Positions 53,570 through 62,619 of a stretch of 64,000 nt of DNA are shown here, piece after piece. Every line of letters starts with the position of its first letter. Within the stretch, counting starts at the first letter, position 1. The notes under the pieces are model-generated. The model had not been told where the DNA came from. It saw only the letters and a list, made by a program, of their open reading frames with translations, and ran no database searches. The position numbers and the translations under genes are program-made. The stretch comes from Fidelibacterota bacterium (GTDB lineage: Bacteria; Marinisomatota; Marinisomatia; Marinisomatales; TCS55), in assembly GCA_004124535.1 (NCBI GenBank), contig SCKQ01000002.1, positions 1 through 64,000 of the forward strand. Reading direction: 5' to 3'.

Positions 53570-56080
53570 ATGAACAAACCACTTATAATAGTTGAGTCAC
53601 CGGCCAAAGCCCGGACAATTGAAAAATACCTCAGTAATGAGTATGATGTTTTTGCTTGTGTCGGCCACATAAAAGATCTGCCCCGCAAAGAATTGGCTGT
53701 TGATGTAGAAAAAGATTTCGCAGCCAAATTTGTTGTTATAGAGGGCAAAGAAGATATTGTAAAGAAGATCAAGGAGAAATCTGCTAAAGCGTCTGAAGTG
53801 ATCCTGGCCACTGACCCTGACCGTGAAGGTGAAGCTATCGCCGCACACATAGCAGAAGAAATTGTGAATGATTCCGTTTCCAGAGTGCAGTTTACCGAAA
53901 TCACCAAAGAAGGTATCATCGAAGGCATGCAACAACGCCATGATGTTGACTTAGATCTTGTTAATGCCCAATATACTCGCCGTATTATTGACCGCTTGGT
54001 TGGTTATAAACTGTCTCGCTTATTATGGAATACACTGCAAAAAACAATGAGTTTTGTGAAAGAATCTCTATCTGCCGGCCGCGTACAATCTGCGGCGTTG
54101 AAAATGATCGTTGATCGTGAACGGTTGCGAGCAATATTTAAATCAGCTACTTATTATGATCTCGAAGCTGAATTGGAAACTGATGTTTTAGAGGGTTTTA
54201 GTGCTGAGCTGATCACAATAGATGGGAAACGATTGGCTACAGGTAAAGATTTCGACAGCAATACAGGTAAATTAATAAAAGATAATGTATTACTGTTATC
54301 TTCTTCCCAAGCAACAGCACTTGTACAGGAATTACAAAACGGACCTTGGGTTGTAAGCAGTGTTGAAGAAAAACCACAAACGTCCAATCCTTATGCACCT
54401 TTTATAACCAGCACCATGCAGCAGGAAGCTTCACGGAAGCTGCATTTTTCTGCACGAAAGACCATGCGCACTGCGCAACGCCTGTATGAAGCAGGTTTTA
54501 TAACGTACATGCGTACTGACTCCATTCAGCTTTCCCAAGAAGCATTAACAGGCGCGAGAAAAGTTATTAAAGACCGTTATGGAGATGAATTTCTTCCAGA
54601 TAAGCCAGTCATATATAAAAGCAAAGTCAAGAATGCACAGGAAGCACATGAAGCTATACGTCCTGCGGGGGTTGTATACGCTGATGTTAAAACAGTCAGC
54701 GCAAAGGTGGGCAGTGATGAGGGAAAACTGTATGATTTGATTTGGAAGCGGACGGTGGGCAGCCAAATGAAACCGGCAAAATTGAAACGTACAATTGTAA
54801 ATATTGAGAATCAAAATACAGTATTCCGCGCTCGCGGCCGTGTCATCCTTTTTCCAGGTTATATGCGTGTTTATGTTGAAGGCAGTGATGATCCGGACGG
54901 CAAGTTAGCTGACCGCGAAAAATTCCTGCCAGAAATGAAAAAAGACCAACGATTGGTATGTAAAAATCTCACTCCGGAAGAACATATTACCAAGCCACCG
55001 GCACGGTTCACGGAAGCGTCTGTTATAAAAGAGATGGAAAAACAAGGAATTGGAAGGCCATCTACCTGGGCCAATATTATTGGACGTATTCAGAAAAAAG
55101 ATTATGTTCGCAATCAAAAGGGTTCTCTCGTACCTACATTTTTAGCTGTAGCAGTTACACAATTACTGGAAAATCACTTTTCTTCCATTGTCGATTCACA
55201 ATTCACTTCAAAAATGGAAGATGAGTTAGATTCTATTTCTCGTGGTGAATCAGAACCTCATCCTTTTATGCATGGCTTCTATTTCGGCAGTGATGACACG
55301 CCCGGTTTGCACCAAATGCTGGAGGATGAAATTGATATCCGTAAAGCGTGTACTATATTAATCACCAATGGCAGTGTGGAAGAAATTGTTATCCGTATTG
55401 GAAATTATGGTCCCTATTTGCAACAAGGTGATGGGCGTAGAAATATTCCTGGAGAATTTTCTCTGGGTGATATTTCAGTTGAAAAAGCCATGGAAATACT
55501 GGCGAACGATTCCTCCCAGACACAACTCCTTGGTGTGGATGATGTATCAGGACAATCAATTTATTTGAAGGAAGGGCCCTACGGTCCCTACGTTCAGTTG
55601 GGTGATAGCAAAACACGGAAATCACTCCCCAAAGGAACAGAAAAAGAAAACGTGGATCTTGATCTCGCCATACAATTGCTTTCCTTGCCGCGATTGCTGG
55701 GCATGCATCCCGACACTGGTGATGAGATTCGTGCTGATTTTGGACGTTACGGCCCTTATTTAAAAGTTGGTGAAAAGAACGTTAAACTGCCTCATCCTCA
55801 CGATCCGCTAAAAGTGATACTGGAAACAGCTGTTGATATTATTAATAATCGAAATAAGCCCAGCAGTGCATTAAAGACGCTTGGTAATCATCCAGAGACT
55901 GGTGAAGCAATCGTTGTTAAAGATGGTCGTTATGGACCTTATGTTTCTGATGGAAAAGTAAATGCGAGCTTGCCCAAGGATATTTCGCCAGATGAAATTG
56001 ATCTTGAGACTGCAGTCAACTTAATAAACGATCGTCGGACTAAAGGGCCGACGAAACGCAGGAGGCGAAAAAAGAAATGA
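53570..56080 (+). CDS. topA: DNA topoisomerase I
   Basis: 836 residues. The Toprim domain starts LIIVESPAKARTIEKYL and has ATDPDREGEAIAAHI. The catalytic Tyr is Tyr313 (FITYMRTDS). No CxxC zinc fingers are present. The C-terminus instead has four glycine-rich repeats of the TopoI C-terminal type, centred on GNYGPYLQQG, GPYGPYVQLG, GRYGPYLKVG and GRYGPYVSDG, and a basic tail. It relaxes negative supercoils. The gap before it (53506-53569) contains TATAAT at 53529-53534 but no convincing -35 at correct spacing. The stop overlaps the next start by 4 nt. Confidence 0.97.
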   Translation: MNKPLIIVESPAKARTIEKYLSNEYDVFACVGHIKDLPRKELAVDVEKDFAAKFVVIEGKEDIVKKIKEKSAKASEVILATDPDREGEAIAAHIAEEIVNDSVSRVQFTEITKEGIIEGMQQRHDVDLDLVNAQYTRRIIDRLVGYKLSRLLWNTLQKTMSFVKESLSAGRVQSAALKMIVDRERLRAIFKSATYYDLEAELETDVLEGFSAELITIDGKRLATGKDFDSNTGKLIKDNVLLLSSSQATALVQELQNGPWVVSSVEEKPQTSNPYAPFITSTMQQEASRKLHFSARKTMRTAQRLYEAGFITYMRTDSIQLSQEALTGARKVIKDRYGDEFLPDKPVIYKSKVKNAQEAHEAIRPAGVVYADVKTVSAKVGSDEGKLYDLIWKRTVGSQMKPAKLKRTIVNIENQNTVFRARGRVILFPGYMRVYVEGSDDPDGKLADREKFLPEMKKDQRLVCKNLTPEEHITKPPARFTEASVIKEMEKQGIGRPSTWANIIGRIQKKDYVRNQKGSLVPTFLAVAVTQLLENHFSSIVDSQFTSKMEDELDSISRGESEPHPFMHGFYFGSDDTPGLHQMLEDEIDIRKACTILITNGSVEEIVIRIGNYGPYLQQGDGRRNIPGEFSLGDISVEKAMEILANDSSQTQLLGVDDVSGQSIYLKEGPYGPYVQLGDSKTRKSLPKGTEKENVDLDLAIQLLSLPRLLGMHPDTGDEIRADFGRYGPYLKVGEKNVKLPHPHDPLKVILETAVDIINNRNKPSSALKTLGNHPETGEAIVVKDGRYGPYVSDGKVNASLPKDISPDEIDLETAVNLINDRRTKGPTKRRRRKKK

Positions 56081-56505
56081 AGAAATTTACAATCTGTTTA
56101 ATAATTTCAGTTCTTATTGCTGTGCCAGCCAATGAAGAATTAATCACTGATATAGAACAAAGCCTTATGGCGCCCTGCTGCTGGAGCGGCACAGTTGATG
56201 ATCATGGCCATACGCAAATGGAAGGCGAGATTCGAACAATGGTGGAAACTGGGCAAACACGTCAACAGGTTTTGGATCATTTTGTTCGAACGTATGGTGA
56301 AAGAATACTGGCAATACCAGTGGCTCAAGGATTTAATATCATGGCTTGGGTCGCTCCGGTAATTATTGCCATTGCAGCATTAACAGTATTAGGCTTATAT
56401 CTTCGTACACCACAGAAAATCGATGAAAAGTCAGCAAATCACGAGTCAGGTACTTTAATCCCATTCAATGACCAGATTGAAAAAGAACTGAAAGAAATGG
56501 ATTAA
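56077..56505 (+). CDS. CcmH/NrfF-like cytochrome c biogenesis protein with CC motif
   Basis: 142 residues: signal peptide (MKKFTICLIISVLIAVPA), a domain of about 70 residues containing LMAPCCWSGTVDDH and EIRTMVETGQTRQQVLDHFV RTYG-type helices, a membrane helix (about 89-108) and an acidic cytoplasmic tail. The helix pattern is that of CcmH, which presents reduced apocytochrome c for haem attachment. The usual LRCxxC motif is replaced by adjacent cysteines (PCCW). A role in cytochrome c maturation is likely, but no other ccm genes or CxxCH proteins are near. Between topA and glyQS, overlapping both. Confidence 0.75.
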   Translation: MKKFTICLIISVLIAVPANEELITDIEQSLMAPCCWSGTVDDHGHTQMEGEIRTMVETGQTRQQVLDHFVRTYGERILAIPVAQGFNIMAWVAPVIIAIAALTVLGLYLRTPQKIDEKSANHESGTLIPFNDQIEKELKEMD

Positions 56506-57851
56506 TGGCAGAAAAGTCCCACGCCCTAGATAAAATTGTATCACTGTGTAAGCGGCGCGGATTCATTTTTCAAAGTTCCGAAATATATGGCGGCTTCGGC
56601 GCTGTGTATGATTACGGCCCTCTCGGTATTGCATTAAAAAATGCCATTTCACAACTGTGGTGGCGTTCCATGACCCAGCTCCATGAGAATATAGTTGGCT
56701 TAGACAGTGCTATTTTCATGCATCCAAAGATCTGGGAGGCGTCCGGCCATGTGGCCGAATTTCATGATCCGTTGGTGGATTGCAAACAATGCAAGGCACG
56801 CTATAAAGCTGATGAATTAACAGATAAAGATCCTAAATCTGTCGATTGGTCTACTATGCAATGCCCGAAATGCGGAACCACTGGAAAAATGACAGATCCC
56901 CGACAATTCAATCTCATGTTCAAAACACAAATCGGGCCCGTGGAAGATGAAGGCTCTATAGCCTACTTACGACCTGAAACAGCCCAGGGCATTTATGTGA
57001 ATTATTTACTGGTTCAGGGTTCGCAGCGCTTGAAGGTACCTTTTGGTATTGCCCAGATTGGTAAAGCCTTCCGTAATGAGATCGTGGCCAGAAATTTTAT
57101 TTTCCGTACCCGTGAATTTGAACAGCTGGAAATGCAGTATTTTGTAAAGCCTAGTATGGATGATGATGAAATGAAGACCTGGAAAGAAGAGCGCTTTAAT
57201 TTTTATATAGATGATTTGGGAATCAATAAGGATAAACTTCGTTTTCATCAGCATGGCGATGGTGAATTAGCCCACTATGCTAAAGAAGCCTGGGATATTG
57301 AATATGAATTTCCTTTCGGCTGGTCAGAAATTGAAGGTGTTCACAATCGTACCGATTTTGACTTACAACGCCACCAGGAATTTTCCGGAAAAAACATGCA
57401 GTATTCCGATCAAGTGGCCAATGAAAAGTATTTCCCCTATATCATTGAAACGTCAGCCGGACTTAACCGTATGATGCTTACCGTACTGGCTGATGCCTAC
57501 TGGGAAGACACCGAAAACAACCGTACTGTATTGAAACTGCACCCACGTTTAGCACCTATCAAAGCTGTTATTTGTCCCTTGGTCAAAAAAGACGGTTTAC
57601 CTGAATTAGCTAGAAAAATCGCTGCTGATTTAAAAAACCACTACAAAGTCTTGTACGACCAGCAAGGGTCCATTGGCAAACGGTATTATCGCCAGGACGA
57701 AGCCGGAACACCTTTTGGAATCACGGTAGATTATCAATCTCTCGAGGATCAAACAGTAACTCTCCGCCATCGGGACAGCCAGAAACAAGACCGTGTTTTA
57801 ATTGCTGCTCTCGTAGACAAAATCGGTGTTGAAATCCAAAATTGGTCTTAA
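56505..57851 (+). CDS. glyQS: Glycyl-tRNA synthetase, single-chain dimeric type
   Basis: 448 residues, of the alpha2 type rather than the alpha2beta2 type. FQSSEIYGGFGAVYDYGPLG is the N-terminal signature. A zinc-binding insert has CKQCKARY and CPKCGTTG. Motif 2 includes IGKAFRNEIVARNFIFRTRE, then FEQLEMQYF; motif 3 lies in ETSAGLNRMMLTVL. The anticodon domain follows. It charges tRNA-Gly. The start shares one base with the stop of the upstream gene, so it ends a run of overlapping genes. Confidence 0.97.
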   Translation: MAEKSHALDKIVSLCKRRGFIFQSSEIYGGFGAVYDYGPLGIALKNAISQLWWRSMTQLHENIVGLDSAIFMHPKIWEASGHVAEFHDPLVDCKQCKARYKADELTDKDPKSVDWSTMQCPKCGTTGKMTDPRQFNLMFKTQIGPVEDEGSIAYLRPETAQGIYVNYLLVQGSQRLKVPFGIAQIGKAFRNEIVARNFIFRTREFEQLEMQYFVKPSMDDDEMKTWKEERFNFYIDDLGINKDKLRFHQHGDGELAHYAKEAWDIEYEFPFGWSEIEGVHNRTDFDLQRHQEFSGKNMQYSDQVANEKYFPYIIETSAGLNRMMLTVLADAYWEDTENNRTVLKLHPRLAPIKAVICPLVKKDGLPELARKIAADLKNHYKVLYDQQGSIGKRYYRQDEAGTPFGITVDYQSLEDQTVTLRHRDSQKQDRVLIAALVDKIGVEIQNWS

Positions 57852-57891
57852 ATCCCGCCTGTTTTATAATATAATTAAAAACTTAAAAATC

Positions 57892-57923
57892 TTGTTAAAT
57901 CACCAAAAAGGGCTATAAGTTTG
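57892..57923 (+). promoter_or_regulatory. Candidate Bacteroidota-type promoter of the TonB receptor
   Basis: TTG (57892-57894) and TAAGTTTG (57916-57923), separated by 21 nt, match the TTTG/TAnnTTTG pattern used by the primary sigma factor of Bacteroidota. The start would be about 57930, giving a 65-nt leader ending with the good ribosome site AAGGAG before ATGATG. The rest of the 144-nt gap after glyQS is AT-rich. Confidence 0.5.
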
Positions 57924-57995
57924 CGGGAATTTGCCCAAGCGGGTAGAAGAAAAACGTATGTCTAAACACATAATAAACAACTAATCAAGGAGAAA

Positions 57996-60900
57996 ATGAT
58001 GAAGAAAATCATTTTTATGCTTACCCTTGGGATGTTTTCTGGCCTCATGGCCCAGGGCTCCATCTACGGTACGGTAACGGACCAGGATGGAAATACATTG
58101 CCTGGCGCTAATGTAGCCGTTGAAGGAACATCCTTAGGCGCAGCAACCGATGGAAACGGTGCGTATTCGATCTCTGGTGTTCCTGCCGGATCATATACGG
58201 TAACCGCTTCATACATCGGTTATGAATCCTCAAGTCAAAGTGTTTCTGTAGGTGCAGGTGCAGTCCAGGCTGACTTATCGCTGACAATGAGCGCATTGGC
58301 TGGTAGAGCAGTGTCTGTAATCGGGTCTCGTTTTGCTCACACGGCAGAAGACCAAGCTGTACCTGTAGACGTCTTTACAGCCCAGGAAATCCGCCGTGCC
58401 GGTTTTACAGAAACCGCACAAATCCTGCAATCTTTAGCACCATCATTTAACATGCCCAGAACATCTATAGCAGATGGTTCTGATACAGTACGGCCCATGA
58501 CTTTAAGAGGATTAGGTTCCGGTCAGGTGTTGGTGCTGGTTAACGGCAAACGCCGCCATACCACCGCCCTGGTGCACGTGAATAATAGCCCTAGCCGTGG
58601 TGATACAGGTGTTGACCTGAATGCAATTCCGGCAGCTGCCATTGAACGCATTGAAGTTCTGCGTGATGGAGCAGCCGCCCAATACGGTTCTGATGCTATT
58701 GCCGGAGTCATTAACATTGTGTTGAAATCAGGCAACAGCGGTGGATCATTCAATGTATACACCGGACACAATGAACACGTCATTGAAGCAATTCCAACAG
58801 GCTACGACATGTATGGAATAAAATATGGGGATGAAACAGTACCTTATACATGGAACCCCACAACAGAAGTGAATTATATGCGGATGATGGGCAATCCTAT
58901 GGCTATAGTAACCTCAAGCGAGGATTATACCATCAATGATGGCGCAGTAACACAATATCAGCTGACTCGCGGTTTTTCAATCGGCAATGGCGGTTCGCTG
59001 CTCATTGCTGCTGAATATCGCGACCGCGGACTGTCCAACCGTGTCGGGTTCGAGGGTGAACAGTATTTTGAGCCCAACTCTGATTACTGGAGTGATGATG
59101 AAGCTGAATCACAGCGGTTGCAAGCCGGTTCAAACTGGTTCGTAGACCCATTCCGTATGAGATGGGGTGACCAAGCACAGAGCAATATGGGTTTTATGTT
59201 CAATGCTGATCTGCCGGCTGGTGACAAACGGTACTATGCTTTTGGCGGATACACATCCCGTAATGGCGATACCGGTTGTTTCACGCGTCAGCCAGATCAA
59301 CGTAATAAAGTTTGGCTAAGTTCTAACCCCACAGGCTTTGTACCGCACATCCAGCCAGCTGTAGCTGATTATTCAGCATCCATGGGTGTTGAAGGTGTAT
59401 TCGGCAGCTGGAGTTACGACATTAGTAACACCTATGGAATGAATGATTATCATTTCTATATGATGAGTACGAATGCTTCATACGGCCCTGAGCAGCTGCG
59501 TTCCTATGACATTGGTGGTTTTAAGTTCGATCAGAATTCTACCAATGTAGATGCTACAACAAAAATGGGCAACATTAATGTTGCTGCTGGTTTAGAACTA
59601 CGTTCTGAAAGTTTCCGTATTTATGCCGGCGAAACTGCTTCTTTTGCCAATGGGCAAGCTGGAACCAGCATTGTTGGTTGGGATTCTGCAGAAGAAGATT
59701 CCTTAGGCAATGTGACTTACACTGGCCTAAACAGCAGCACAGCCGGAAGCGGCTGCCAGTGCTTTAGCGGTTTTAAACCGTCAAATGAACTGGCCACCAA
59801 GAATGCCAACCGCAGTGTTATGGCCTTCTATGGTGATGCTGAAATGGATATTGGTATTAATCACCGTCTAGGCGGTGCTGTGCGCATGGAAATGTATGAT
59901 GATACTCAGTTGGATGGTTCATCCAATAGTTACAGCAACTTGAGTTTCAAAGGAACCGTTCGTTCAGAACCAATGAGCGGTGTGGTTGTGCGTGGTGCAT
60001 TCAGCACCGGTTTCCGTGCTCCTGCATTAGCCCAAGCTTATCAAGCTAAGATTGCTACCAACTTCCTTCCTGACCCTATCACAGGTGAAACGGTTGCTTT
60101 TGAAGTGGGCACTTTCCCGGTTAGCCATGGTTTTCCCCAAGCATTGGGCGCTGAAGCGCTTACACCCGAAACATCTACAAACATCAGTGCTGGAACATCG
60201 CTAAACTTCGGTGGTATCAGAGTTTCTGCTGACTATTACAGCGTAGATATCATAGATCGTATTGTTTTGACTGGTAACTTCACAGGCAGTAGCGATGCAG
60301 AGGGCAATCCATTTGGATATGCTGTGCAATCATTGTTGGATGCTGCCAATGAAAACGCTTCAGGCGGCCGTTTCTTCATGAATGGTGTTGATACAAAAAC
60401 ATCTGGTATTGATCTGACCGCTGCTTATGGTATGGATCTCGGTAGTTTAGGTGCTATTGACCTCTCTTTAGGTTATAACAGCACTGAAACAACAATCGAA
60501 GATATTCATCTACCCGATGGTCTTTCTTCTTCACCTGAACCCAGTGTGATAAGTGATGAAGACTTTGTAACAAAGGCAAAAACCACCATGTTTGACGAAA
60601 GAGAAATGCGCACCATGACCGCTGCCCAACCCAAAACTAATATGGTACTAGGTGTAAGCTGGAGCGGCTATTCTCTACCGGTTCTTGATGTACCTGTTGG
60701 TGTTAACTTTAAAATGCATACGTTTGGTGAATACCATAGCCGCTACGCTGTCAGTACTGATCCGGGTTATTTCACAGCATTTGAATATGATGATGGATTT
60801 GCACAGGTTTATCCTGCAGTTACAACCATGGATCTTGAATTAACGGCTGATTTAGGCGCCATGTCAATCGCCTTCGGTACGAAGAACATGGGTGACGTTT

Positions 60901-61019
60901 TGCCTGAAAAGAATCTGCTTACAAGCAGAAACAATGATGGTGCATTTGTTTATCCATCCACTTCACCTAATGGTATGAATGGTAAATTCGTTTACACGAA
61001 ATTATCCATTAATTTCTAA
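57996..61019 (+). CDS. TonB-dependent receptor with carboxypeptidase-regulatory-like N-terminal domain
   Basis: 1007 residues. Signal peptide (MMKKIIFMLTLGMFSGLMA) followed by Gln. Residues about 22-95 are the carboxypeptidase regulatory-like domain (GTVTDQDGNTLPGANVAVEG; SYTVTASYIGYES). The plug domain (about 110-240) has TLRGLGSGQVLVLVNGKRRH, then DLNAIPAAAIERIEVLRDGA and AAQYGSDAIAGVINIVLK. The barrel spans the rest, with AFSTGFRAPALAQAYQ, and ends in a short strand with a terminal Phe (KLSINF). Ligand unknown; no SusD-like gene follows, so it is not a standard Sus-type glycan pair. Confidence 0.93.
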   Translation: MMKKIIFMLTLGMFSGLMAQGSIYGTVTDQDGNTLPGANVAVEGTSLGAATDGNGAYSISGVPAGSYTVTASYIGYESSSQSVSVGAGAVQADLSLTMSALAGRAVSVIGSRFAHTAEDQAVPVDVFTAQEIRRAGFTETAQILQSLAPSFNMPRTSIADGSDTVRPMTLRGLGSGQVLVLVNGKRRHTTALVHVNNSPSRGDTGVDLNAIPAAAIERIEVLRDGAAAQYGSDAIAGVINIVLKSGNSGGSFNVYTGHNEHVIEAIPTGYDMYGIKYGDETVPYTWNPTTEVNYMRMMGNPMAIVTSSEDYTINDGAVTQYQLTRGFSIGNGGSLLIAAEYRDRGLSNRVGFEGEQYFEPNSDYWSDDEAESQRLQAGSNWFVDPFRMRWGDQAQSNMGFMFNADLPAGDKRYYAFGGYTSRNGDTGCFTRQPDQRNKVWLSSNPTGFVPHIQPAVADYSASMGVEGVFGSWSYDISNTYGMNDYHFYMMSTNASYGPEQLRSYDIGGFKFDQNSTNVDATTKMGNINVAAGLELRSESFRIYAGETASFANGQAGTSIVGWDSAEEDSLGNVTYTGLNSSTAGSGCQCFSGFKPSNELATKNANRSVMAFYGDAEMDIGINHRLGGAVRMEMYDDTQLDGSSNSYSNLSFKGTVRSEPMSGVVVRGAFSTGFRAPALAQAYQAKIATNFLPDPITGETVAFEVGTFPVSHGFPQALGAEALTPETSTNISAGTSLNFGGIRVSADYYSVDIIDRIVLTGNFTGSSDAEGNPFGYAVQSLLDAANENASGGRFFMNGVDTKTSGIDLTAAYGMDLGSLGAIDLSLGYNSTETTIEDIHLPDGLSSSPEPSVISDEDFVTKAKTTMFDEREMRTMTAAQPKTNMVLGVSWSGYSLPVLDVPVGVNFKMHTFGEYHSRYAVSTDPGYFTAFEYDDGFAQVYPAVTTMDLELTADLGAMSIAFGTKNMGDVLPEKNLLTSRNNDGAFVYPSTSPNGMNGKFVYTKLSINF

Positions 61020-61035
61020 ACCTTATTCATGAAAT

Positions 61036-61065
61036 AAAAAAGGGCGGCACAATCCGCCCTTTTTT
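61036..61065 (+). terminator. Intrinsic terminator after the TonB receptor
   Basis: A-tract, 6-bp GC stem GGGCGG / CCGCCC, 6-nt loop and T6 (61060-61065). The A and T tracts extend the stem, so it could work in both directions. It is 17 nt downstream of the receptor stop. Confidence 0.9.
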
Positions 61066-61108
61066 ATTTACCAATAAAATCAAAAGCCGTTAATTTTAAT
61101 AGTCTCTA

Positions 61109-62380
61109 ATGAACCATCAACTGCATCCTCATCTTAATAAACTAAAGAGGTCAGCAACTCTTTTCATTAATGAACGCAGTGCTGAACTTATTGCACAAGG
61201 GGAAAAATTGTCCCGCTTTGGTTTTGGTCAATCACCATTCCCAATACCTGACTTGATTGTATCGGAATTAAAAAATCACGCCCACAGCAAAGAATATTTA
61301 CCAGTTGAAGGACTAGTTGATCTTAGACAAGCAGTCGCCGACTATCATAAAAAGATTGATGATATCGATATTGACTACAGTTCCGTATTAATTGGACCAG
61401 GTTCAAAAGAATTGATATTCACACTTCAATTGACTTTAGCGGGTCCAACACTAATCCCTACGCCTTGCTGGGTTTCATATGGTCCCCAAACTCATATTAC
61501 CAAACGGAAATTACATTATATCCATACTAGGTATAAAAATAACTGGCGATTACAGCCTGGCCAATTACAAGATATAGTACAAAAAGTAAAAAGCCCTAGT
61601 TTACTAATCCTGAATTACCCAGGTAACCCTGAAGGTGGAACCTACACCAGCAATGAGCTGGAAGAGTTAGCTTCAGTTTGTAAAAAAAATGATGTAATTG
61701 TTTTATCCGATGAAATTTATGGCCGACTTCATTACAAGGGTGAACACATATCGATAGCCAGATTCTATCCTGAAGGTACGATCATCAGTTCTGGGTTATC
61801 AAAATGGTGTGCTGCTGGAGGTTGGAGGTTGGGACACTTCGCTTTCCCAAAAAAACTGAGAAATGTGCAAGAGACAATGGCTTCTATTGCCAGTGAGACT
61901 TATTCATGTGTCACCACCCCCGTTCAGTATGCCGCTGTTAAAGCTTATCAAGATCATACTAATGTGGAGGAGTACTTATTTCACTGTCGTAGGATACTTG
62001 AGACAATCGGTTATTATTGTGCAACAACACTGGCTACAGCTAAAGTAAAAATCCAACCCCCTATCGGAGCATTTTATATGTTTCCAGATTTTGGACCATT
62101 CAAGGCCTTATTGAAAAGAAAAAACATTCATGATTCTGACTCTTTATGTGAAAAACTTCTACAAGATTCTGGGGTCGTACTGTTGCCCGGTTCAGTTTTT
62201 GGGCGACCTAAAAACGAACTTAATGCTAGATTGGCTTATGTAAATTTTGATGGGGCCCTAGCTTTGCAGAACAGTAGGAGTTTATCTAAAGAATGTAAAT
62301 TGACAATAGACCACCTGGGAGATATTGTAGCCGAAGTCAAACAGGGTATTAACCATATTATTACTTGGTTAGAAAGGTGA
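61109..62380 (+). CDS. PLP-dependent aminotransferase, class I/II
   Basis: 423 residues of the fold-type I aminotransferases. Features seen are GPGSKELIFTLQ, LILNYPGNPEGGTY (Asn/Pro cofactor loop), VLSDEIYGRLHY (Asp and Tyr binding PLP), and the Schiff-base Lys in SSGLSKWCAAGGWRLG with the carboxylate-binding Arg close to the C-terminus (NARLAYVNFDGA). It could be an aspartate or aromatic aminotransferase; substrate unknown. Monocistronic between two terminators. Confidence 0.9.
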   Translation: MNHQLHPHLNKLKRSATLFINERSAELIAQGEKLSRFGFGQSPFPIPDLIVSELKNHAHSKEYLPVEGLVDLRQAVADYHKKIDDIDIDYSSVLIGPGSKELIFTLQLTLAGPTLIPTPCWVSYGPQTHITKRKLHYIHTRYKNNWRLQPGQLQDIVQKVKSPSLLILNYPGNPEGGTYTSNELEELASVCKKNDVIVLSDEIYGRLHYKGEHISIARFYPEGTIISSGLSKWCAAGGWRLGHFAFPKKLRNVQETMASIASETYSCVTTPVQYAAVKAYQDHTNVEEYLFHCRRILETIGYYCATTLATAKVKIQPPIGAFYMFPDFGPFKALLKRKNIHDSDSLCEKLLQDSGVVLLPGSVFGRPKNELNARLAYVNFDGALALQNSRSLSKECKLTIDHLGDIVAEVKQGINHIITWLER

Positions 62381-62415
62381 CCAAAACGTGACCAAATCGG
62401 TAACGATTGAGTACT

Positions 62416-62441
62416 TTCCAGTGCATTAAACTGCACTGGAA
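62416..62441. repeat. Perfect 10-bp inverted repeat between the aminotransferase and selC
   Basis: TTCCAGTGCA and TGCACTGGAA flank a 6-nt spacer and pair without mismatch. A short T-run follows but too short for a good terminator. Just before it, GTGACCAAA occurs twice 11 nt apart (62377-62385, 62388-62396), the first copy overlapping the aminotransferase stop. Operator or structural role unknown. Confidence 0.55.
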
Positions 62442-62468
62442 TTTGCTCATAATATTTAAGTTTATCAT

Positions 62469-62505
62469 CGGTAAATGACAGTATATTAGCACTTACCGGC
62501 TTTTT
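62469..62505 (+). terminator. Probable terminator of the aminotransferase gene
   Basis: CGGTAAATG / CACTTACCG pairs with one mismatch around a 12-nt loop and is followed by GC and T5 (62501-62505). It lies just 5 nt before the encoded 3' end of the convergent tRNA-Sec. Confidence 0.5.
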
Positions 62506-62509
62506 AAAA

Positions 62510-62605
62510 TGGCGGGAACGCCTGGGAATCGAACCCAGCTCCCGATTCAGCACCGGGACAACGGTTTTGAAGACCGCGGCGGGCACCAGCCGCGCAATCA
62601 TTCCC
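62510..62605 (-). tRNA. selC: tRNA-Sec (anticodon TCA)
   Basis: 96 nt on the minus strand, with encoded CCA (62512-62510). The anticodon loop CTTCAAA contains TCA (62570-62568), between stem halves GCGGT and ACCGT. The long variable arm (CCCG ... CGGG) and extended D arm (CGCGGC ... GCCGCG) are those of selenocysteine tRNA. The T arm is CTGGG-TTCGATT-CCCAG. The acceptor is GGGAATG with CGTTCCC (one G-U), discriminator G, as in E. coli selC; the eighth pair looks like an A-G mismatch. Its presence implies a selenocysteine pathway in this genome; selA, selB and selD are not in the window. Confidence 0.93.
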
Positions 62606-62619
62606 CATAATACTGTGGC

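Noticed and set aside
57924..57960. A possible structured RNA or tRNA-like piece before the TonB receptor (GCCCAAGCGGG)
   Set aside because: The pairing is short and no tRNA arms or riboswitch core could be built.
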